Of a stretch of 64,000 bases of DNA, positions 26,382-33,830 are shown in pieces. This DNA is from Capnocytophaga sputigena (GTDB lineage Bacteria > Bacteroidota > Bacteroidia > Flavobacteriales > Flavobacteriaceae). How positions within the stretch are numbered: the stretch's first letter is position 1; every line of letters begins with the position of its first letter. The notes under the pieces were generated by a model. It saw nothing but the letters and a program-made list of their open reading frames with translations, was not told the DNA's origin and made no database searches. Where the stretch lies: NCBI RefSeq assembly GCF_900446695.1, contig NZ_UAVP01000009.1, positions 64,501 to 128,500 of the forward strand. The letters run 5' to 3'. Made by a program: the position numbers and the translations under genes.

Positions 26382-27044
26382 TTATTTTTTAATTAGGGTG
26401 TACCATTCTTCACCTGTAAGGTCGTAGATTTTTTGGATTTTGTGAAGGAATCCTTCGAAATCGAGATTGAGGTCTATGAGATTACCTGATTTTATATCGA
26501 ATACCCAACCGTGAACAGCAGGGAATTTGTTTTTTATATAACTTTCTTGCACGACAGCCATTTTGGTTACATTAAGGCATTGTTCTTCGACGTTGAGTTC
26601 TACCAAACGGCGGTGACGCTGGTCGATATCGGTAATGGCATCGAGTTCGGCGTGATGTAAGCGATATACATCGCGGATGGTTCGCAACCAAGGGTTTAGC
26701 AAGCCGTAGTCCTTAGCTTGCATAGCGGCTTTCACGCCTCCACAATCGTAGTGACCGCATACGATGATGTGTTTTACCTGCAAGTGTGATACGGCGTATT
26801 GAATAACAGCGGTAGAACTCATATCGAGGGTGTTTACCACATTGGCGATATTGCGGTGTACGAATACTTTGCCGGGACCGACGCCCATTAGTTCTTCGGT
26901 GGCTACACGGCTATCGGAGCAGCCGATGTAGAGATAATCGGGGGTTTGGTCTTCAGCGAGTTTTTCAAAGAAATGAGGGTCGCCTTCTTTGCGGCGTTTT
27001 ACCCATTCGCGGTTGTTTTCGAATATTTTTTTGTATGTAGGCAT
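26382..27044 (-). CDS. Beta-class carbonic anhydrase
   Basis: A 220-residue beta carbonic anhydrase. Zinc ligands Cys42 (YIGCSDSR), His98 and Cys101 (CGHYDCGG) are present, with the Asp44-Arg46 catalytic dyad. HRNIANVV and AVSHLQVKHIIVCGHYDCGG are family signatures. It interconverts CO2 and bicarbonate in the cytoplasm, supplying bicarbonate for carboxylations. This suits a capnophilic organism, though most bacteria have one. A TACCTTTG element lies 39 bases above the start codon. Confidence 0.96.
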   Translation of the reverse strand: MPTYKKIFENNREWVKRRKEGDPHFFEKLAEDQTPDYLYIGCSDSRVATEELMGVGPGKVFVHRNIANVVNTLDMSSTAVIQYAVSHLQVKHIIVCGHYDCGGVKAAMQAKDYGLLNPWLRTIRDVYRLHHAELDAITDIDQRHRRLVELNVEEQCLNVTKMAVVQESYIKNKFPAVHGWVFDIKSGNLIDLNLDFEGFLHKIQKIYDLTGEEWYTLIKK

Positions 27045-27082
27045 AAGTTAGGTGACAGGTTACAGGTTATAGGTTGTGGAGG

Positions 27083-27090
27083 CAAAGGTA
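27083..27090 (-). promoter_or_regulatory. -7 element TACCTTTG for carbonic anhydrase
   Basis: Consensus TAnnTTTG read leftward, 39 bases above the start codon. No well-spaced -33 TTTG is seen. Confidence 0.6.
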
Positions 27091-27129
27091 AGAATAATTT
27101 GTTAATTAGTTAGCTTAGCAATCAGAAAT

Positions 27130-28593
27130 TTAGCATAAATCTCTTGCGATGAGGCGTGACATTCCTTGTTTTTTAGCGGCTTCATCTCCTCGTAGTCCGT
27201 GGAGGTATACTCCTAAACAGGCGGCATCTATGGCGCTATAGCCCTGAGCGAGCAAGCTGATGATCATACCGGTGAGCACATCGCCACTGCCTGCTGTTGC
27301 CATTCCTGCATTACCGGTGCTGTTCACCCAATAATGCTCGCCATTGGTAATCATTGTGTGAGCTCCTTTGATAAGGAGGATTACTTTGTGCTCTTTGGCA
27401 AAATCTTTAGCTTTGGCAAGTTTGTGCAAATCGTCGTGCCATTTGCCTATGAGGCGTTCTAATTCCTTAGGGTGGGGGGTGAGAATCGCATTTTTGGGCA
27501 ATAAAGCTACTTTTTCGGGGTGTTGAGCGAGAATGTTTAGGGCATCGGCATCGAGGACAAAAGGCGTATCGGGGTATTGTTGCAACAGACTGAACAGTGC
27601 GTTAGCCGTATCGGGGTGAGTGCCCCAACCTACGCCTACACCTATAGCCGAGGGTGCAAAAGGAATTTCCATAGCCTTGTAATGTTTTGCCTCGTCGCAG
27701 GTGAGCACCATTGCCTCGGGCAGGGCAGTTTGTAATATTGTATAGCCACACTCGGGGATAGCCACAGTGAGTAACCCTACGCCTGTGCGCAATGCAGCTG
27801 TACCACTGAGTACTACTGCGCCCATTTTGCCATAACTACCACCTACGAGCAAAGCGTGACCGTAAGTACCTTTGTGTGAGAATTTTGGTCGTTTTCGTTG
27901 CAATTGCAGTATATCGGGTTCGAGGTAGTAGTAATCGGGTTGCAGGGTGTTTAAGAAGTGGGTATCTAAACCTATATCAAGCACTTCCCAATGAGGGATA
28001 TACTTTCCTGTGGAAGGTAGCAAGAAGGGGAGTTTAGAGGTTTGGAAGGTGAGCAGCTGGTGAGGGTGTACCCAAATTTCCTCGGGTGAAGGAATGCGGT
28101 CAGTAGGGAGCCCTGAAGGCATATCTACACTTATAATATAGCTATTGGAATTGTTGAGTTGTTGGAAAATTTGCTGTAGCCAAATAGGGACTGGGCGGGA
28201 GAGCCCGATGCCAAAAACAGCATCAATTACTACCTTTGCAAAGGAGATTTGAGAGACTTGTTCGGCTTGTATTTCGGTTATGGTAATACCTTGTTCTTCT
28301 AAGAGTGTTTTGTTTTGCTGGCAATCGGGGGAGAGGTGGTCGCTAAAGCGCAATAAATAAGTAGTTACGTGCCAACCATCAACAGAGAGCATACGCGCTA
28401 AGGCAAGTCCGTCGCCACCATTGTTACCTGTGCCGGCTAATATGGTAAAAGTTTCTTTTTTAGAGCAGTGTTGTTTTATCCAATCAAAAAGTTTTGTAGC
28501 AGCGCGTTCCATCAGTTGCCAAGAGGAGATATTTTGGGCAGTGAGGGTTTGGGCATCGGCATCACGTAGTTGTTGAGAGCTAAGGATTTTCAT
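27130..28593 (-). CDS. nnr: Bifunctional NAD(P)HX epimerase / ADP-dependent dehydratase
   Basis: A 487-residue fusion. The N-terminal YjeF_N epimerase domain (residues about 1-215) contains ILAGTGNNGGDGLALARML and VDMPSGLPTD. The C-terminal ribokinase-like dehydratase (about 235-487) contains HKGTYGHALLVGGSYGKMGAVVLSG, VLDADALNIL, ILTPHPKELERLIG, LLIKGAHTMI and NAGMATAGSGDVLTGMI, with the catalytic Asp in GSGD. It repairs damaged hydrated NAD(P)H. No promoter element was recognised in the 219-base gap above it, which instead holds a dispersed inverted repeat. Confidence 0.96.
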   Translation of the reverse strand: MKILSSQQLRDADAQTLTAQNISSWQLMERAATKLFDWIKQHCSKKETFTILAGTGNNGGDGLALARMLSVDGWHVTTYLLRFSDHLSPDCQQNKTLLEEQGITITEIQAEQVSQISFAKVVIDAVFGIGLSRPVPIWLQQIFQQLNNSNSYIISVDMPSGLPTDRIPSPEEIWVHPHQLLTFQTSKLPFLLPSTGKYIPHWEVLDIGLDTHFLNTLQPDYYYLEPDILQLQRKRPKFSHKGTYGHALLVGGSYGKMGAVVLSGTAALRTGVGLLTVAIPECGYTILQTALPEAMVLTCDEAKHYKAMEIPFAPSAIGVGVGWGTHPDTANALFSLLQQYPDTPFVLDADALNILAQHPEKVALLPKNAILTPHPKELERLIGKWHDDLHKLAKAKDFAKEHKVILLIKGAHTMITNGEHYWVNSTGNAGMATAGSGDVLTGMIISLLAQGYSAIDAACLGVYLHGLRGDEAAKKQGMSRLIARDLC

Positions 28594-28716
28594 TTTTTAG
28601 GTAAGAGGTGTTTTTATTGTCGGTTTTTGTTGAGAGGAAAGACTCTGAAGTATCAGAATTTCTACGATAATTAATATGAGTTGGTTGTAAATAATTATTT
28701 TAACAATCAATTAGTT

Positions 28717-28750
28717 AACTTTGTCAAAGTACTAGGACTTTGACAAAGTT
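28717..28750. repeat. Inverted repeat AACTTTGTCAAAGT / ACTTTGACAAAGTT
   Basis: Fourteen-base perfect arms with a 6-base loop, in the gap between the outer-membrane protein gene and nnr. It is a variant of the TTTGCCAAA/TTTGGCAAA hairpin found elsewhere in the window, with both arms changed so pairing is kept. A GATTTTGAGACTTTTT segment follows, as in two other copies. Confidence 0.85.
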
Positions 28751-28812
28751 TGCGATGCAAAGGTGATTTTGAGACTTTTTTTGTAATCTCTTGTGGAGAA
28801 TACTCTTAGATT

Positions 28813-29517
28813 TTACCTGATTAAAAGTCCAAAACCTGCTTCTATGAAATATAGTGGTTCTTCTTGCCACAATGTACGTCCGCTACTGATGTCTAACTGT
28901 AGGGTAGGGGTGAGGAGATAGGCAAAACCTGCATTGATATTATGCTCAGGAGCACGTGTGCCGTTATAAGAGGCGTAATATTCTACAAAAGTCCAAAACT
29001 TATTGTTAGTAGGGACATAATTGATTTGGGCGGTAACATCCAAATTTTCAAATTGTCCAGAACTACTAGCGCCATAAGCTAATGAAAGCACATCGGTGAG
29101 GGAACTCTCGAACGCTAAGCAAGCATCGAAAGTATAGGCTTTAGCATCTGTTTTGCTGTATTGCCCATAGCCAATGAGCCCTACAGAGGGGATAAAACGC
29201 TGTTCGGATTCGTATAAACGTTGTTTTACGCTGAAGGTAGTACTGCTAAAATCGGGGGTACGGAGGTCGAAATCGCCTTCTAAACGGATTTCGGTGTTTG
29301 TGATAAGTCCGTAGCGCAACATTAGATTCGCACTGCTATCTTCTTTGCTGAAAACATATCCATTTTCTATTTGAAACTGACCTTTGGGTAGAGTGTACAC
29401 CCCTTCACTTTGGTCGGGGCGATCGGTGTTGATGGTTTCATCGCTTTGGGCAATAGCCAAAGATGAGCAGAACAAGCACAAAAGGAGTAAAAAAAGGTTA
29501 TTCTTCGAATTTTTCAT
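28813..29517 (-). CDS. Putative outer-membrane protein of the MetA-pathway/phenol-degradation type
   Basis: A 234-residue secreted beta-barrel-like protein, signal peptide ending SLAIAQ. The start INTDRPDQSEGVYTLPKGQFQIENGYVF is the signature of the family often named transporter or MetA-pathway of phenol degradation. That name does not prove a degradative role. Alternating hydrophobic strands continue to a terminal aromatic-type strand (YFIEAGFGLLIR). Its start overlaps the hflX 3-prime end by 20 bases, so it is co-translated with hflX. Confidence 0.78.
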   Translation of the reverse strand: MKNSKNNLFLLLLCLFCSSLAIAQSDETINTDRPDQSEGVYTLPKGQFQIENGYVFSKEDSSANLMLRYGLITNTEIRLEGDFDLRTPDFSSTTFSVKQRLYESEQRFIPSVGLIGYGQYSKTDAKAYTFDACLAFESSLTDVLSLAYGASSSGQFENLDVTAQINYVPTNNKFWTFVEYYASYNGTRAPEHNINAGFAYLLTPTLQLDISSGRTLWQEEPLYFIEAGFGLLIR

Positions 29518-30703
29518 ATAGGAAATTATTAAAAGGGAAGCGGGTGATGTGTATCTCCTTCACTTTTTCGTATACTACCTCACGGAATTCTTCGAGATTG
29601 TTTTTGTTGAGAGCCGAAATAAACAAGACATCACGCCCCATTCGCTGCATCCAAGTTTGTTTCCATTCTTCAAGGGTGAAGTGTTTTTTGGTGCGCTGGG
29701 TAGCCAAATCGTCTTCGGCAATTTCTTCGTTTGTATAAGCGTCTATTTTATTGAATACCATAATGGTAGGTTTATCGGCGCTGTGAATTTCGGCTAATAT
29801 TTGGTTTACTGATTGGATATGTTCCTCAAAATTAGGGTGCGAGATATCTACTACGTGCAAGAGCAAATCGGCTTCGCGTACCTCGTCGAGGGTACTTTTG
29901 AACGACTCGATAAGCTGGGTAGGCAGTTTGCGAATGAACCCTACGGTATCGCTGAGCAAGAAAGGCAGGTTCTCAATCACGACCTTGCGGACAGTGGTGT
30001 CGAGCGTAGCAAAGAGTTTGTTTTCGGCAAAGACTTCACTTTTGCTAATCACGTTCATTAGGGTAGATTTGCCCACATTGGTATAACCGATAAGCGCCAC
30101 ACGCACTAATGCTCCGCGGTTGCTGCGCTGGGTTGCCATTTGTTTATCGATAGCGGAGAGTTTCTTTTTGAGCAGGGCAATACGGTCGCGCACAATACGG
30201 CGGTCGGTTTCGATTTCGGTTTCACCAGGACCGCGCATCCCGATACCCCCACGCTGGCGTTCGAGGTGCGTCCATAGCCCTGTAAGGCGTGGCAAGAGGT
30301 ATTCGTACTGAGCGAGTTCCACCTGAGTGCGTGAGTAGCTGGTTTGGGCGCGCTGGGCAAAGATATCCAAAATGAGTCCTGTACGGTCTAATATTTTAGC
30401 TTTGAGAATGCGCTCGATGTTTTTCTGTTGGGCAGGTGTAAGCTCATCGTCGAAGATAACCGTTCCTACCTCATTTTCCTCAACAAATTGTTGTACTTCT
30501 TCCATTTTACCAGTGCCGATGAATGTTTTAGGGTTAGGCACATCAAGCTTTTGGGTGAAGCGTTTGAGCACTTCACCGCCGGCGGTATAGGTAAGAAATT
30601 CGAGTTCGTCGAGGTATTCTTTAGATTTTTCTTCTGTTTGTAATTGATTGATAATCCCTACGAGTACAACTTTCTCGTAAGTAAGATTGATTTGTTCTAA
30701 CAT
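29498..30703 (-). CDS. hflX: Ribosome-associated GTPase HflX
   Basis: A 401-residue HflX. The N-terminal domain contains the conserved FIGTGKMEEV and VIFDDELTPAQQKNIE. The Gly-rich linker has RGGIGMRGPGETEIETDRR. The G domain starts at GYTNVGKST (residues 206-214, G1), with DTVGF (252-256, G3) and NKID (G4). HflX splits stalled or stressed ribosomes. The gene starts 3 bases after the DoxX-like stop. Confidence 0.97.
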   Translation of the reverse strand: MLEQINLTYEKVVLVGIINQLQTEEKSKEYLDELEFLTYTAGGEVLKRFTQKLDVPNPKTFIGTGKMEEVQQFVEENEVGTVIFDDELTPAQQKNIERILKAKILDRTGLILDIFAQRAQTSYSRTQVELAQYEYLLPRLTGLWTHLERQRGGIGMRGPGETEIETDRRIVRDRIALLKKKLSAIDKQMATQRSNRGALVRVALIGYTNVGKSTLMNVISKSEVFAENKLFATLDTTVRKVVIENLPFLLSDTVGFIRKLPTQLIESFKSTLDEVREADLLLHVVDISHPNFEEHIQSVNQILAEIHSADKPTIMVFNKIDAYTNEEIAEDDLATQRTKKHFTLEEWKQTWMQRMGRDVLFISALNKNNLEEFREVVYEKVKEIHITRFPFNNFLYEKFEE

Positions 30704-30706
30704 TTG

Positions 30707-31111
30707 TTAATCCCATTTATTGCGAGTAGAAAGAGCGTATTTGCCCCCTCCGGTAAAGAATAAAGCTAAGGCGCCTAAGAAGAACAAGGCGGGCAATTCG
30801 GGCGCCCAACCTCCGTGTTGGGTAAGGGCAGAGAGTTTATCGGAATAGGCTAAGTAGAGCGTTGCCAGTCCGTTGAGGAACATCACCAGAGCTGCCAAAC
30901 GCGAGCGGAATCCTAAAACGATGAGTAGGGGCGCTACAATTTCGCCAATGAACACGCCATAGGCTATGAAAGTAGGGAGGTTTTTAGCATCTAAAGTACT
31001 TTCGATATAACCAAAAGCATCGGGGTGCAATAGTTTGTTGATGCCGTGAGGAATCATCAATAAGCCTATGGTAAGGCGCAAAATGAGTAGTCCTAAATCT
31101 CTATTTTTCAT
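30707..31111 (-). CDS. DoxX-like four-helix membrane protein
   Basis: A 134-residue membrane protein with four helices. DoxX family marks are GLLILRLTIGLLMIPHGINKLL, GVFIGEIVAPLLIVLGFRSRLAALVMFLNGLATLYLAY and the final LFFLGALALFFTGGGKYALSTR. The family is linked to thiol-redox or quinol metabolism, but this member's role is unknown. A TATCTTTG element at 31142-31149 lies 31 bases above its start. It leads the run with hflX and the outer-membrane gene. Confidence 0.88.
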   Translation of the reverse strand: MKNRDLGLLILRLTIGLLMIPHGINKLLHPDAFGYIESTLDAKNLPTFIAYGVFIGEIVAPLLIVLGFRSRLAALVMFLNGLATLYLAYSDKLSALTQHGGWAPELPALFFLGALALFFTGGGKYALSTRNKWD

Positions 31112-31141
31112 AAAATGGAGGTATTTTTAAGTTTATGGGGG

Positions 31142-31149
31142 CAAAGATA
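31142..31149 (-). promoter_or_regulatory. -7 element TATCTTTG for the doxX-like/hflX run
   Basis: Consensus TAnnTTTG read leftward, 31 bases above the start codon of the DoxX-like gene. The DNA just upstream is a TTACGAATTACGAATGACGAA simple repeat. Confidence 0.6.
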
Positions 31150-31154
31150 GTAAA

Positions 31155-31385
31155 AAATTACGAGTTACGAATTACGAATGACGAAGTCGTAGCACGAAGG
31201 GCAATTAAAAAAGGGGATTCCAAAAATTCTATATTAAAGGGGCGTTTGCAAAACGCCCCTACAATGTGACTAAAAGTGATTGATTATCAAGTTTATAGAA
31301 TATTTCAAAGTTTCTTACCTGTGCGGCTCGTACCCCATAACCGCCCGTGCGGTTCGCACCTCGCACCTTTGGCAAAGTGTAGGGA
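31155..31385. repeat. Composite dispersed repeat with GGGGCGTTT palindrome
   Basis: In order: TTACGA-type tandem repeats, GTCGTAGCACGA, a CAAAAATTCTATATT segment, the palindrome at 31239-31259 (arms GGGGCGTTT/AAACGCCCC), ACTAAAAGTGATTGATTATCA, then GTGCGGCTCG and CACCTTTGGCAAAGTGTAGGGATAAA. The same order recurs at about 32410-32600 and 33668-33830. Confidence 0.85.
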
Positions 31386-31386
31386 T

Positions 31387-31419
31387 AAAAAAACTGCCCG
31401 CGGGGATGGGGGCAGTTTT
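31387..31419 (-). terminator. Intrinsic terminator of the duplicated lipoprotein gene (copy 1)
   Basis: Read leftward: AAAACTGCCC and GGGCAGTTTT arms around a CCATCCCCGC-type loop, followed by a T-run. It lies 20 bases below the stop codon. An almost identical hairpin follows copy 2. Confidence 0.88.
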
Positions 31420-31438
31420 GTATGAGGTTATAAGGGGA

Positions 31439-32371
31439 TTAATATTCGTATTCTTTAGTGCCTTGAAACTCTCTTGCACCATTTCCTTTTTCCTTATATT
31501 GTTTTACTACGGTTGGGTAACCATCAGCATTATAAGTGTACTCATAGGCGCGAAGCGTTTCCCTTTTTGTACCAGCTGTTTTAGGCTCATAAGTATTCTT
31601 ATAGGTTAAGATATTGTACTTCCCATTACCAGCGACAAGAAAATTTGTAGGACTAGGCTCTACAAAGTCAGTCATATAGTGAAATGGATTACGCTTAGTA
31701 TCATAAGTATATTCTTTTACAGTGGTAGAGTATTCACTTTCTTCTACCACTTTCACTATATTCCCGTCAGAAATAGTATAAGTTGTAGTATCAGTGCCAT
31801 AAAAAGTGCTTGTTACCACTGCACCATTAAGGTCTTTTTGATATTGGGTTGTTACTTCAATTACCGTATTGCCACTATAGGTAAATTGTTTTTCTCTGTA
31901 ATAAGTAGCACTTTGGGTATCTCCATTTACATAAATAGTGGTAGGATGACTTCGCAAAACACTTTTAAGTTGATTACCTGTATAAGAATACTGATATGTG
32001 TAATTACGGTGGTCACTTTCATACTTTTCTGTTTTAGTAACAAGCTTCCCATTTTCATACGTAAAGTTCTGCACATAGTTATCTATTCCTGCATTTTCTC
32101 GTTTAGCCTGCTTGATAAATTTCCCATCAAAGTGGAAGGTAGAAACTCGGGTAGTACCTGTCTGCACGCCATTGTCATATTTAGTATAAGAGTGTGATAT
32201 AGGACGTCCTCCCTCATAACTAAGTGTTATTACCTCTTCGAGGTTTCCATCCTTGTTCTTGGTAGTAATTTTCTTAACCAGATGGTTTGCTGAATCACTG
32301 CCATTGTCGTCGTTTTTGTTACAAGCTGCTAAAGCTGCAATTGCCAAAAAGCTGAATAAAATTTTCTTCAT
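31439..32371 (-). CDS. YD-repeat-like surface lipoprotein, tandem duplicate 1
   Basis: Start placed at ATG 32371 (MKKILFSFLAI), because the promoter -7 element lies at 32399-32406 and overlaps the longer frame. The 310-residue product has lipobox LAAC followed by NKNDDN. The body is a series of short beta repeats with Tyr-Asp/Glu patterns (YEGGRPISHSYTKYDNGVQTGTTRVSTFHFDGKF, YTYQYSYTGNQLKS, KEYTYDTKRNPFHY), resembling YD/RHS-type wall repeats without any toxin domain. It ends EFQGTKEYEY, like its neighbour. Function unknown; probably surface exposed. Confidence 0.82.
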   Translation of the reverse strand: MKKILFSFLAIAALAACNKNDDNGSDSANHLVKKITTKNKDGNLEEVITLSYEGGRPISHSYTKYDNGVQTGTTRVSTFHFDGKFIKQAKRENAGIDNYVQNFTYENGKLVTKTEKYESDHRNYTYQYSYTGNQLKSVLRSHPTTIYVNGDTQSATYYREKQFTYSGNTVIEVTTQYQKDLNGAVVTSTFYGTDTTTYTISDGNIVKVVEESEYSTTVKEYTYDTKRNPFHYMTDFVEPSPTNFLVAGNGKYNILTYKNTYEPKTAGTKRETLRAYEYTYNADGYPTVVKQYKEKGNGAREFQGTKEYEY

Positions 32372-32398
32372 AATGCTATAAGATTTATAATTTTGGGG

Positions 32399-32406
32399 CA
32401 AAGATA
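32399..32406 (-). promoter_or_regulatory. -7 element TATCTTTG for lipoprotein copy 1
   Basis: Read leftward, 28 bases above ATG 32371. It decides the start codon, because the longer frame (from 32401) would begin inside the promoter. Confidence 0.65.
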
Positions 32407-32409
32407 GTA

Positions 32410-32597
32410 AAAAAAATACGAATTACGAGTTACGAATGACGAAAAGAGGAGGGGGCAAAAATTCTATATTGAGGGGGCGTTTGCAAAACGCCCCTACATA
32501 ACATACTCTAAAAGTAATTGATTATCACGTTTATAGGCTTTGACAAAGTTTTTTGCCTGTGCGGCTCGCACCTCGCACCTTTGGCAAAGTGTAGGGA
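32410..32597. repeat. Composite dispersed repeat, second copy of the lipoprotein pair
   Basis: TACGAATTACGAG repeats, AATTCTATATT, the palindrome at 32474-32494, CTAAAAGTAATTGATTATCACGTTTATAG, then GTGCGGCTCGCACC and TTTGGCAAAGTGTAGGGATAAA. It is collinear with the copy at 31.2 kb. Confidence 0.85.
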
Positions 32598-32630
32598 TAA
32601 AAAAACTGCCCGCGGGGATGGGGCAGTTTT
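32598..32630 (-). terminator. Intrinsic terminator of the duplicated lipoprotein gene (copy 2)
   Basis: Leftward hairpin AAAACTGCCC/GGGCAGTTTT plus T-run, nearly identical to the hairpin at 31387-31419 and placed the same distance below its gene. Confidence 0.88.
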
Positions 32631-32649
32631 GTATGAGGTTATAAGGGGA

Positions 32650-33633
32650 TTAATATTCGTATTCCTTGATGCCTTCTAAAGTATCATTTCTAAATTCCTT
32701 TATAGTTTTAGGATAGCCCTCAGGAGTGTATTCATATTCATAACGATAAGTGCTTTTATAAGTGTCAGTCTGTCCATTATCTGAATATGTGTTTATAACC
32801 TCCTTAGATGTAATATTATTCTTATTAACATCTTTTTCATCAAAATACTCAGGATAAGCGAAAAAAGGTCTTAAAGAAAAAAGTGTTTTGGCATTGTCGT
32901 GTTTAAATGTAGTTACAGTTTTCCCGTGTTTGCGAGTTTCTTGTTTTTTCACAACATTACCGTTAGAAAGGGTATAGATGGTTGTAGAAGTGCTTACTGA
33001 ACTATCTTCTATAACCTCTTGAGCATTGGTGTTATACTCTTTTATATTTACAGTAATGCTGTTATTGGTGTAGTTAAACGTTTTTATTTCATAACGTTTT
33101 TGCAAAGGCACTCCTCTTAATGTTCCACTATAAGTGATTTTTTTCAGTTTTCCACTCTCATACTCATATACTATAGTTCCGTTTCTTTCTGGTTTCATAG
33201 GGTAGGTAATTTCTTTTCGCTCTAAATTACCACTGCCGTCATAGAAGAAAGTTTCTGTTTTATTCTCTCTGTCAATAGAGCCATCTTCTTGGGCTTCTTT
33301 CCTTTCTTGGATACGCCCTTGAGCGTCATATTTAATAGTAGAGATTTGGGTAGTGCCAGTTTGTACTCCGTTAATGAGTTCTCTCTCAGAGAAAGAGGTT
33401 ATTTTTCCATTTTCATAGTGAGCTATAACTTCATAGGTGTGTTTTCCATTTTGCCCAAAGGAAATCATTCGTTCTACTTTCACTGTAGGGGTTTGTGTAG
33501 TGCTTGTTACAGTAGTTGAGGTAGTACCACCATTACCATTGTTTCCACTGCCGTTATTGTTGTTATCATCATCGTTTTTGCTACAAGCGGCTAATGTAGC
33601 GATTGCCAAAAGGCTGAATAAAAAATGCTTCAT
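32650..33633 (-). CDS. YD-repeat-like surface lipoprotein, tandem duplicate 2
   Basis: A 327-residue paralogue of the preceding gene. Signal MKHFLFSLLAIATLAAC, then SKNDDDNNNNGSGNNGNGG, an Asn/Gly-rich spacer absent from copy 1. The body shares NGVQTGTTQISTIKYD, FFYDGSGNLERKEIT, TTTIYTLSNGNVVK and the C-terminal YEYTPEGYPKTIKEF...IKEYEY. Both copies also share promoter, terminator and repeat surroundings, so the duplication covered the whole transcription unit. Sequence identity is moderate, so divergence is substantial. Confidence 0.82.
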   Translation of the reverse strand: MKHFLFSLLAIATLAACSKNDDDNNNNGSGNNGNGGTTSTTVTSTTQTPTVKVERMISFGQNGKHTYEVIAHYENGKITSFSERELINGVQTGTTQISTIKYDAQGRIQERKEAQEDGSIDRENKTETFFYDGSGNLERKEITYPMKPERNGTIVYEYESGKLKKITYSGTLRGVPLQKRYEIKTFNYTNNSITVNIKEYNTNAQEVIEDSSVSTSTTIYTLSNGNVVKKQETRKHGKTVTTFKHDNAKTLFSLRPFFAYPEYFDEKDVNKNNITSKEVINTYSDNGQTDTYKSTYRYEYEYTPEGYPKTIKEFRNDTLEGIKEYEY

Positions 33634-33659
33634 AATGCTATAAGATTTATAATTTGGGG

Positions 33660-33667
33660 CAAAGATA
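33660..33667 (-). promoter_or_regulatory. -7 element TATCTTTG for lipoprotein copy 2
   Basis: Read leftward, 27 bases above ATG 33633, in the same position and context as in copy 1. Confidence 0.65.
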
Positions 33668-33830
33668 GTAAAAAATTACGAAGTCGTAGCACGACGGGCA
33701 ATTAAAAAAAATGTTCCAAAAATTCTATATTGTAGGGGCGTTTTGCAAACGCCCCTACAATGTGACTAAAAGTGATTGATTATCACGTTTATAGAATATT
33801 TTAAAGTTTTTTGCCTGTGCGGCTCGCTCC
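33668..33830. repeat. Composite dispersed repeat below the alpha-2-macroglobulin gene
   Basis: TTACGAAGTCGTAGCACGACGGGC, AATTCTATATT, a palindrome at 33735-33755 in the opposite orientation (GGGGCGTTT with TGC), ACTAAAAGTGATTGATTATCACGTTTATAG and GTGCGGCTCGC. It lacks the TTTGGCAAAG end. It lies directly downstream of the large gene's stop. Confidence 0.82.

Noticed and set aside
28813-29517. Phenol-degradation pathway gene
   Set aside because: The family name is historical; no aromatic-degradation gene lies nearby and the protein looks like a general outer-membrane barrel.
31439-33633. Rhs-type polymorphic toxins
   Set aside because: The proteins are short lipoproteins of YD-like repeats with no RHS core boundary motif, no C-terminal toxin domain and no immunity gene.
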